Position numbers and translations under genes: made by a program
The notes under the pieces: generated by a model
Database searches by the model: none
What the model was told of the DNA's origin: nothing
Seen by the model: only the letters and a program-made list of their open reading frames with translations
In this document: positions 53,165 through 59,298 of the stretch, piece after piece
Numbering within the stretch: position 1 is the stretch's first letter
Layout: each line of letters starts with the position of its first letter
NCBI GenBank assembly: GCA_012515235.1
Contig: JAAYYU010000259.1
Location: 1 to 59,298, forward strand
Direction: 5' to 3'
DNA length: 59,298 nucleotides
Origin: Candidatus Anammoximicrobium sp.
Lineage (GTDB): Bacteria; Planctomycetota; Planctomycetia; Pirellulales; Pirellulaceae

Positions 53165-54334
53165 ATGCCTGGCTTGATGCCGAGATTGCAGCGTTGGAGT
53201 TGGCGGATCACAAAACTGGCGGCGGTGGCGGCGGTGGTGGGCGGCGTCGTATACTGGCTCAAATTCTCTCCGCTGCCCGTCCGCGAGCACCGCATTGAGG
53301 CGAGCGGGATCGTCGCCGAGGTGATGGGCACGGGGACGCTGGAAGCCCGTGTGAAATCGACGGTCAGTCCGAAGATCGCCGGCCGCATCGAGAAACTGAC
53401 GGTCGATCAAGGGGACCACGTCAAGGCGGGACAACTCCTGTTCACGCTGGACGACGCGGAGCTGAAACAGCAGGTCGAGATCGCCCAAGCCAACATCGCC
53501 TCCGCCCAGGCCGCGCTCGATCGGCTGCAGGCCGACCAGGCGCAAGCGGCGGCGGTTTTGGAGCAAGCCCGGCAGAACCAAGGCCGAGTCCAGAAGCTGG
53601 CGACCAGCGGCGCCGCTTCGGCCGAGGAACGCGACAAGGCGACCGAGGCCCTGGGCGTGGCTCAGGCCGGGGTCGCTCGGGCCGAAGCCGCCTTGCTGGA
53701 AGGCCGCAAGCAACTGATCGCCGCGGAGAAGAACCTCGATTATCGGCACGCCGTGCTCGCGGATACGCAGGTCAAGGCCCCCTTCGACGGCCTGATCGTC
53801 CGGCGGCATCGCGATCCGGGAGATATCGTCGTGCCGGGCAGCCCGACCTTGACCCTGGTGTCGCTGGACGAAATCTGGATTTCCGCTTGGGTCGACGAGA
53901 CCGAGATGGCCCGGCTGCGGGTCGATCAACCGGCCCGCGTCGTGTTCCGCTCCGAACCGGAGCACAGCTATCAGGGTCAAGTGGCCCGCTTGGGACGCGA
54001 GGCCGATCGCGAAACGCGCGAGTTCGTCGTGGACGTGCGGGTGCTCAAACTGCCGGCCAACTGGGCAGTCGGCCAACGGGCAGAGGTGTACATCGAAACC
54101 GACCGCAAGGCCTCGGTTCCCGTCCTGCCGACCAGCTTTGTCGTGTGGCGGGAGGAGGCATCCGGCGTGTTTTGCCGGGTTGGCGAGCGGGCTCAGTGGC
54201 GACCCGTGAAATTGGGGCTGCAATCGCGCGAGCGGGGAGAGATTGTGGAAGGCTTGGGGGTGGGGGACGTCGTCCTGACGCCCCTGAGCAGCAAGAGCCC
54301 TGCGCTGGAAGGCAGGAGGGTGGTCGCGCCATGA
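53165..54334 (+). CDS. HlyD/DevB-type periplasmic adaptor of an ABC exporter
   Basis: This 389-residue membrane-fusion protein has one N-terminal anchor helix (ITKLAAVAAVVGGVVYWLKF), a biotinyl-lipoyl-like segment (GRIEKLTVDQGDHVKAGQLL), a long alpha-helical hairpin rich in Ala/Gln/Glu (about 105-210), and a beta-barrel segment with VKAPFDGLIVRRHRDPGDIV. It joins an inner-membrane transporter to the envelope. The start at 53165 is favoured since GGGAG lies 7 nt upstream; ATG 53159 is an alternative. It overlaps the permease gene by four bases (ATGA), so the three-gene operon is coupled. Confidence 0.9.
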   Translation: MPGLMPRLQRWSWRITKLAAVAAVVGGVVYWLKFSPLPVREHRIEASGIVAEVMGTGTLEARVKSTVSPKIAGRIEKLTVDQGDHVKAGQLLFTLDDAELKQQVEIAQANIASAQAALDRLQADQAQAAAVLEQARQNQGRVQKLATSGAASAEERDKATEALGVAQAGVARAEAALLEGRKQLIAAEKNLDYRHAVLADTQVKAPFDGLIVRRHRDPGDIVVPGSPTLTLVSLDEIWISAWVDETEMARLRVDQPARVVFRSEPEHSYQGQVARLGREADRETREFVVDVRVLKLPANWAVGQRAEVYIETDRKASVPVLPTSFVVWREEASGVFCRVGERAQWRPVKLGLQSRERGEIVEGLGVGDVVLTPLSSKSPALEGRRVVAP

Positions 54335-55545
54335 ACCTCGCCCGGAGGGACATCCAACACAACCTGGGCCGCTTCGCCCTGACCACCGTCGGCATCGGCA
54401 TGTTGCTGATGATCGTGATGGGGATGGCGGGCATCTATCGCGGGCTGATCGAGGACGCGACCTTGCTGATCGAGAAGATCGGCGCCGATCTGTGGGTCGT
54501 CCAGCGGGACACGCGCGGTCCGTTTGCGGAAGTCTCGCGGGTCCCCAAGACGTTGGTGTACCGCGTCTTGGCGGTTCCCGGAGTGAATTCGGCCCGCGAA
54601 TTCGTGTTCCATACGATTCAGCGTCAGCGCAACGGCAAGCCCCTGCGGATGTCCGTGCTGGGGCTCAGTTGGCCGTTAGACAAGGGCGAGTGGCTGCCGC
54701 TGATCGCCGGCCGGCCCCTCCGCCAGAATCACTTCGAGATTGTGGCCGACAAGACGCTGGGCCTCCGGCTCCACGAGCGAATCAAACTGGGCAAGGAGAC
54801 GTACACGGTCGTCGGGATCACCAGCGGGATGGCCAGTTCCGGGGGCGACGGGATGGCCTTTGCCACCGTCTGGGACGCGCAGGCAATCCAGTTCGATACG
54901 GCGGGCGAGGCGGTGCGTTTGGAGCGAGCGGCGCGCGAACGCCGCGGCCAAGCCGACGAGGTCTTCCTGAAACAGCCCGCGCTGTTCGATCGGCTGCTGG
55001 GTCCCACGGGCGAGCTTCCCGCCGTGGCCTCGCCCGACTTGAGCGCCGTGGTGGTCCGCGTCGCGCCGGGAGTGGACGTATCCCACGTCGTGAGCGTCAT
55101 CTCGTCCTGGGGCGACGTGGCCGTCTTTACCAAGGCCGGGCAGGAACAGTTGCTGGTGCAAGGGATGGTGGACAAGGCCCGCCGGCAGTTGGGGATGTTC
55201 CGGGCCCTGCTGACGATCATCGCCGCCATCATTATGGCCTTGATCCTGTACACGCTGACGCTTGACAAGCTGCACTCGATCGCGTTGCTGAAACTGATCG
55301 GCGCGCCGAACCGGGTGATCCTGGGCCTGATCCTCCAACAGGCGATTGTCCTGGGCGGCCTGGGTTACGGCATCGCGTACCTGGTCGGTCAGAAGCTGTT
55401 CCCGCACTTCCCGCGGCGCGTGGTTCTGACCGATCAGGACCTGTTGCAGCTGGCGGCCATCGTGTTGGGAATCTCCGTCCTGGCCAGTTTCCTGGGCATT
55501 TGGAAGGCGATGCGAGTGGAACCCAACGAAGCCTTGATGGGATGA
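54331..55545 (+). CDS. FtsX/DevC-type ABC transporter permease
   Basis: This 404-residue permease has an N-terminal helix (FALTTVGIGMLLMIVMGMAGIY), a large extracytoplasmic domain (about 45-280, with DLWVVQRDTRGPFAEVSRVP), and three C-terminal helices (LLTIIAAIIMALILYTLTLD, LILQQAIVLGGLGYGIAY, LAAIVLGISVLASFLGI). This is the MacB/DevC FtsX-like fold, used for lipoprotein or glycolipid export or mechanotransmission. The ATG overlaps the stop of the adaptor gene (ATGA), and the ATPase gene begins 5 bp after its stop. Confidence 0.9.
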   Translation: MNLARRDIQHNLGRFALTTVGIGMLLMIVMGMAGIYRGLIEDATLLIEKIGADLWVVQRDTRGPFAEVSRVPKTLVYRVLAVPGVNSAREFVFHTIQRQRNGKPLRMSVLGLSWPLDKGEWLPLIAGRPLRQNHFEIVADKTLGLRLHERIKLGKETYTVVGITSGMASSGGDGMAFATVWDAQAIQFDTAGEAVRLERAARERRGQADEVFLKQPALFDRLLGPTGELPAVASPDLSAVVVRVAPGVDVSHVVSVISSWGDVAVFTKAGQEQLLVQGMVDKARRQLGMFRALLTIIAAIIMALILYTLTLDKLHSIALLKLIGAPNRVILGLILQQAIVLGGLGYGIAYLVGQKLFPHFPRRVVLTDQDLLQLAAIVLGISVLASFLGIWKAMRVEPNEALMG

Positions 55546-55549
55546 GACG

Positions 55550-56278
55550 ATGAGCGACACCTGGGCGATCGAAACTCGCGGTCTGGCCAAGGTCTACGGC
55601 AGCGGCAACACCGAGGTGGTCGCCATGCGGGATGTGACCATGACGGTTCGCCGGGGCGAAGTCGTCGCGCTGTTGGGGCCCAGCGGGTCGGGCAAGTCCA
55701 CGTTCCTGACCGCGGTCGGACTGATCAATCCGCCGACTTCCGGCCAGATTCTGATCGGCGGGGCGCTGGTGCTGGATGGCCCCGCGGCCGCGGTCAACTT
55801 GCGGACCTTTCGGCGCAAGCACATCGGTTATGTCTTTCAGAAGTCGAATCTGATCCCCTTCTTGTCGGCGCGGGAAAACGTCCAGGTGGCGCTGGAATTG
55901 AACGGGGCCACTCCGCGGCAGGCCAGACGCCGGGCTTTGGAGCTGCTGGACGAACTCGGCGTGGGCGATCGGGCGGACAACGGCCCGTCGATGCTGTCGG
56001 GCGGCCAGCAGCAACGGGTGGCAGTCGCGCGGGCCTTGGCGAACGACCCCAGCGTGATCCTGGCCGACGAGCCGACGGCGGCGCTGGACAGCCACCGCGG
56101 CCGGCAAGTCATGGAGTTGTTCCAGCGCGTGGCCCACCAGCACGGAGCCGGCGTGATCGTGGTCACGCACGATCACCGCACGCTCGAAGTCTTCGATACC
56201 ATCTACGAAATGGAAGACGGGGCCATCACCAGCCACAGCGAACCGCAGGAACCGCATTCGGTGGCGGCGACAACCTGA
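55550..56278 (+). CDS. LolD/DevA-type ABC transporter ATPase
   Basis: This 242-residue ATPase has Walker A GPSGSGKST, the signature LSGGQQQRVAVARAL, Walker B VILADEPTAALDS and the H-loop VVTHDH. The pattern LRTFRRKHIGYVFQKSNL is typical of the LolD/MacB/DevA group. It powers the adaptor-permease pair upstream; the cargo is unknown. It is the last gene of the three-gene operon. Confidence 0.93.
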   Translation: MSDTWAIETRGLAKVYGSGNTEVVAMRDVTMTVRRGEVVALLGPSGSGKSTFLTAVGLINPPTSGQILIGGALVLDGPAAAVNLRTFRRKHIGYVFQKSNLIPFLSARENVQVALELNGATPRQARRRALELLDELGVGDRADNGPSMLSGGQQQRVAVARALANDPSVILADEPTAALDSHRGRQVMELFQRVAHQHGAGVIVVTHDHRTLEVFDTIYEMEDGAITSHSEPQEPHSVAATT

Positions 56279-56397
56279 GCGCCGCTTCCCGAATTCGCCG
56301 GTCACGGCACGCTGGGAGCCCACCGGTTCCAGACCGCCCGCACGACCGGCGGCTAGCGCCTTGCCGCTTGCCTGTCAACGCACCACGGCCAGCGGTA

Positions 56398-56424
56398 TTG
56401 AACCAAACAGAAAAAGGGTATACT
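56398..56424 (+). promoter_or_regulatory. Possible promoter of the kinase gene
   Basis: TTGAAC at 56398-56403 and TATACT at 56419-56424 are separated by 15 bp, shorter than ideal. The predicted start would be near 56431, about 63 nt before the ATG at 56494. Confidence is moderate because the spacing is short. Confidence 0.4.
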
Positions 56425-56493
56425 GGTAGACATCAGGTTTCCTGCCGCGGCAAACGGACTTCCGCGCAAATGCCGGCACTGGAGACCCACGTC

Positions 56494-59079
56494 ATGCCGA
56501 TCTCCACCGACGAATTCGTCAGACGGCTCGCCGACAGCGGCGTGATGTCCGACGAAGAAGTTGCGTCGTTCGTGGAGAACTTGCCCGCCGAGAAGAAGCC
56601 CCTGGACGGCGGACAGCTGGCTCGCGAGTTGGTCCGGCAAAAAAGGTTGACGGCGTATCAGGCCCAGGAGGTTTATTCCGGTCGGGGCAAGTCTCTGGTG
56701 CTGGGCAACTATCTGATCTTGGACAAACTCGGCCAGGGCGGCATGGGGCTGGTGTTCAAGGCCGAACACCGGCGGATGAAACGGCTGGAGGCGCTGAAAG
56801 TGCTCTCTCCGAAGGTCACCCGGACGGCGGAAGCGATGCGGCGTTTCCAGCACGAGGTCGAGGCGGCGGCCCGGCTGCTGCACCCCAACATCGTGACCGC
56901 GTTCGACGCCGACGAAGCGGGCGGCACGCATTTCCTGGTGATGGAGTACGTCGATGGCACGGACCTGGCGTCGCTGGTCAAGGAGCGCGGTCCCCTGCCG
57001 CTCGACCAGGCGCTGGACTGCATCCTGCAAGCGGCCCGCGGGTTGGAGTACGCGCACCAGCACGGGGTGGTGCATCGCGACATCAAGCCGGCAAACCTGT
57101 TGTTGGACCGGGAGGGGACCGTCAAGATCCTGGACATGGGCCTGGCGCGGCTGGAATCGGCCGACGGGCCGCAGGACGACTTGACCCGCACCGGGCAGAT
57201 CATGGGCACGGTGGATTTCATGGCGCCGGAGCAGGCGCGAGACACCAAGCACGCCGATGGGCGAGCCGACATCTACAGCTTGGGGGCCACGCTCTGGTAC
57301 CTGCTGGCCGGCAAGCACCTGTACGCCGGTGAAACGCCCCTGGAGAGACTGATCGCGCATCAGACCAAACCGTTGCCGTCCCTGCGCGATGCCTGCCCCG
57401 CCGTTTCCCCGGAGTTGGAGGCGATGTTCGAAAGGCTGGTCGCCAAGACGCCGGAGGCCCGCTGCCAGACGATGACCGAGGTTGTGGCCGGCCTGGAATC
57501 GTGCCGTTTCGGGGCGGCGGCGGCGCCAAGCCTACACGCCGCGGTGGAAGAAGATTTGAAGCTCGAAGAGTTCTTGTCGGAGATGGCTTCCTCGCACGCG
57601 TCCCGTCCTCTCCCACCGCAGGCGCGGCAACCGGCTTCGGCCACCCGCGCCGTGCGCCGGCGCAAAAAGGCCGAAAGTCCGGCCCGTACAGCGAAGACGG
57701 CCCCGCCGCCCGTGGCGGAGCCGGACGTGACCCAAAGCTGGTCAGGTCCGGACGTGGGCACGGACTCGCAGATGGAGCAGACGCTGTCCGGCGTTCAGCC
57801 TCCGCTGCCGGCGGTCAAGACGATCCGCGGGCAGCCGCGCCCGCCGGGGCCGCCGTGGCGGCCGTGGCGGCGGGACTGGAGAATGCTGGCCGCGGCCGCC
57901 GCGGGCGGGCTGCTGCTGGTGCTGCTGGGCGTGTGGGTCATCGTGCGGGACAAACAGGGCCGGGAGGTGGCCCGCGTCGCCGTGCCCGAGGTCGGCAGTG
58001 CGACCATCGAGACGGCGCCGGAGAGCGGGGCCGCGAAGGATGGCGCATTCTCCCCTCGCTCCGGTACTCCGGGCAGACGGGACGGGAGTGACGCGACCTG
58101 GAACGTCCCACCCGGCGCGCCGAGCCCGGCCGTCGCCCCGTTCGACGCAAAGAAAGCCAAAGAACTTCAGGAGGCATGGGCCAAGTACCTGGGCGTGCCC
58201 GTCGAGATGGAAAACTCGATCGGCATGAGATTCACGTTGATTCCTCCCGGCAATTTCGACATGGGCTCGACGGAAGCGGAGGTTGTCAAGATCGGGGAGG
58301 AGACCAAGACCAAGATCGCTTCAGAGTTCTACGTCGCCTGCCTGAAACGCGAGGTCCCGAAACATCGCGTCCAGATCACGAAACCGTTCTACATGGGCCG
58401 GTGTGAAGTGACGCAGGCCGAGTACGAGCGCGTCGCGGGCAGCAATCCGAGCGGGTTCTACCACGATCCCGCCTGTCCCGTGGAGCAGGTTAGCTGGACC
58501 GAGGCGTCGGCGTTCTGCGGAAAGCTGAGCGAACTGCCGCAAGAGCAGGCAGCCGGTGGTGTGTATCGCCTGCCGACGGAGGCCGAGTGGGAGTACGCCT
58601 GCCGTGCGGGGACGACGACGGCGTGGTATTCGGGCGACGATGAGGCGGGCTTGAAAGACACTGCCTGGTACGGTGCCGGTGGGACCCCGCATCCCGTGGG
58701 TCAGAAGTCGCCGAACGCGTGGGGCCTGTACGACATGCACGGCAACGTGTGGGAGTGGTGTCAGGACTGGTACAGTGCCGCGTACTACGGCACGTCACCG
58801 CGGGAGGATCCGACGGGGCCGTCAGGAGACTCGGTCCACATGCGTGTGTTTCGAGGCGGCGCTGAGGGCCTCGACGCGTTTCGCGCACGGGCGTCGTGCC
58901 GCAACCCCGACGGCCCCAGCATGCGTTTCAGGGACCGCGGCTTCCGGCTCGCACGGACAGTTTCCTTGCCGACGAGCGGGGCCGCAGGTCCCCAGAAAAG
59001 TGAGTCCAGTCTGAGTCCAGTCCCACACAGTCCACAGTCCAGTCCAGTCTGCAGTCTGGGGTCAGGTCTTGACATTTAA
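56494..59079 (+). CDS. Ser/Thr protein kinase with FGE-sulfatase-like domain
   Basis: This 861-residue protein starts with about 70 residues of helical sequence, then a Hanks-type kinase domain (about 72-345) with GQGGMG, Lys102, HRDIKPAN (194-201) and DMG in place of DFG (214-216). A Pro/Ala/Lys linker is followed by one transmembrane helix (about 464-484) and an FGE/SUMF1-like domain (from about 574) with LIPPGNFDMGS, VEQVSWTEASAFC, LPTEAEWEYACRAG and HGNVWEW. The paired catalytic cysteines of true FGE are not conserved. GGAG lies about 9 nt before ATG 56494. The last 35 residues are encoded by repeat and REP sequence, so the natural C-terminus may have been lost. Confidence 0.88.
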   Translation: MPISTDEFVRRLADSGVMSDEEVASFVENLPAEKKPLDGGQLARELVRQKRLTAYQAQEVYSGRGKSLVLGNYLILDKLGQGGMGLVFKAEHRRMKRLEALKVLSPKVTRTAEAMRRFQHEVEAAARLLHPNIVTAFDADEAGGTHFLVMEYVDGTDLASLVKERGPLPLDQALDCILQAARGLEYAHQHGVVHRDIKPANLLLDREGTVKILDMGLARLESADGPQDDLTRTGQIMGTVDFMAPEQARDTKHADGRADIYSLGATLWYLLAGKHLYAGETPLERLIAHQTKPLPSLRDACPAVSPELEAMFERLVAKTPEARCQTMTEVVAGLESCRFGAAAAPSLHAAVEEDLKLEEFLSEMASSHASRPLPPQARQPASATRAVRRRKKAESPARTAKTAPPPVAEPDVTQSWSGPDVGTDSQMEQTLSGVQPPLPAVKTIRGQPRPPGPPWRPWRRDWRMLAAAAAGGLLLVLLGVWVIVRDKQGREVARVAVPEVGSATIETAPESGAAKDGAFSPRSGTPGRRDGSDATWNVPPGAPSPAVAPFDAKKAKELQEAWAKYLGVPVEMENSIGMRFTLIPPGNFDMGSTEAEVVKIGEETKTKIASEFYVACLKREVPKHRVQITKPFYMGRCEVTQAEYERVAGSNPSGFYHDPACPVEQVSWTEASAFCGKLSELPQEQAAGGVYRLPTEAEWEYACRAGTTTAWYSGDDEAGLKDTAWYGAGGTPHPVGQKSPNAWGLYDMHGNVWEWCQDWYSAAYYGTSPREDPTGPSGDSVHMRVFRGGAEGLDAFRARASCRNPDGPSMRFRDRGFRLARTVSLPTSGAAGPQKSESSLSPVPHSPQSSPVCSLGSGLDI
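59005..59057. repeat. AGTCC/AGTCTG low-complexity repeat
   Basis: Short direct repeats of AGTCC and CAGTCTG fill this stretch. They lie between the FGE-like domain of the kinase gene and the REP-like element, and are translated as the odd Ser/Pro-rich C-terminal tail of the kinase. Confidence 0.7.
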
Positions 59080-59093
59080 CTTTTTGGACAGGT
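59058..59093. repeat. REP-like end next to the transposase fragment
   Basis: GGGGTCAGGTCTTGACATT begins a REP-type repeat that overlaps the stop codon of the partial transposase. The first nine bases match the ends of the 97-bp elements at 42458 and 52915; the rest differs. Confidence 0.65.
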
Positions 59094-59298
59094 TCCGACT
59101 ATCCTGAGACACTCTGAAAGTTCTGTCAGACGCAGGTCCCAAACGCGATCCTGGGCACGCCGAATCGCCATCCGTGCTACCGCCTTGGAAATCGCCGCCG
59201 CGCTCACTCCGCCGAAGTACGCGCGGATCGCGCCCACCGCCGTATCGGTCTCCTGACGCGCCAAGTAGATCGCTGCGGAGCGCGCCTCGTTCCCGTGA
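59076..59298 (-). CDS. C-terminal part of a REP-associated (Y1-type) transposase, cut by window edge
   Basis: The minus-strand frame is open to the right edge of the window. The visible 73 residues include SAAIYLARQETDTAVGAIRA, YFGGVSAAAISKAVARM and a charged tail. This resembles the DnaA-domain-IV-like C-terminus fused to many REP-associated tyrosine transposases (RAYT). The catalytic HUH part lies outside the window. Its stop codon sits inside the REP repeat, as expected for RAYT genes flanked by their REPs. RAYT transposases mobilise REP and REPIN sequences; that this one acts on the 97-bp elements here is an inference. Confidence 0.65.
   Translation of the reverse strand, partial: HGNEARSAAIYLARQETDTAVGAIRAYFGGVSAAAISKAVARMAIRRAQDRVWDLRLTELSECLRIVGTCPKS

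Noticed and set aside
1..59298. CRISPR arrays, rRNA genes and riboswitch aptamers
   Set aside because: No regularly spaced direct repeats, rRNA-like blocks or known aptamer cores were found on reading the window; a covariance search was not possible.

Overview
The window is GC-rich DNA that looks like a planctomycete of the Pirellulales type. The lineage call is inferred from content: a giant surface protein whose N-terminus carries the FERMEPRQLLAAD motif, a Ser/Thr kinase with HRDIKPAN and DMG motifs fused to a formylglycine-enzyme-like domain, many Tat-exported Gfo/Idh/MocA and ThuA proteins, a DUF4175 / prenyltransferase-like operon, a BatA/VWA membrane protein and a DevBCA-like exporter. 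No rRNA, tRNA or CRISPR array was found. Long ORFs on the antisense strand are shadows caused by high GC.

Layout. 1-490: truncated transposase and an AT-rich island. 489-4146 (-): baeRF-type protein and a three-part penicillin-binding/beta-lactamase-like fusion. 4497-7610 (+): Tat-exported oxidoreductase and a CoA-disulfide-reductase-like flavoprotein with a rhodanese domain. 7629-10351: a divergent pair, a Tat-exported cupredoxin-like protein (-) and a seven-heme cytochrome c (+). 10360-11898 (-): CstA-like transporter. 12050-18963 (-): tightly packed four-gene envelope operon (DUF4175 coiled-coil protein, secreted helical protein, prenyltransferase-fold protein, NPCBM protein). 19184-24183 (-): purH, a PQQ-type beta-propeller protein and a zinc-ribbon membrane protein. 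24694-36158 (+): secreted FAD oxidoreductase, BatA/VWA protein, WD40 protein and a 1.7-kaa SdrD-repeat surface protein. 36137-39466: HEAT-like protein (-), then a response regulator and a histidine kinase (+) separated by a strong terminator. 39441-42924 (-): histone-deacetylase-like enzyme, lipoprotein, conserved hypothetical, and a broken DUF4058 gene beside a palindromic element. 43112-49489: ispH, FG-GAP protein, oxidoreductase (-), FHA protein (-), radical SAM protein and a Pro-rich tail-anchored protein. 49552-52855: GH97 glycosidase (-) divergent from a ThuA protein (+). 53165-56278 (+): three-gene exporter. 56494-59079 (+): kinase-FGE fusion. 59058-59298: REP-like repeat and the C-terminus of a REP-associated transposase (-).

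Themes. Much of the content concerns the cell envelope: peptidoglycan-type hydrolases, surface repeats, sugar oxidoreductases and glycosidase, and export. The mobile-DNA story is a pair of 97-bp palindromic elements (42458-42554 and 52915-53011, opposite orientation) that share the GGGGTCAGG end with the REP next to the transposase fragment at the right edge. This suggests a non-autonomous family mobilised by that transposase or a relative.
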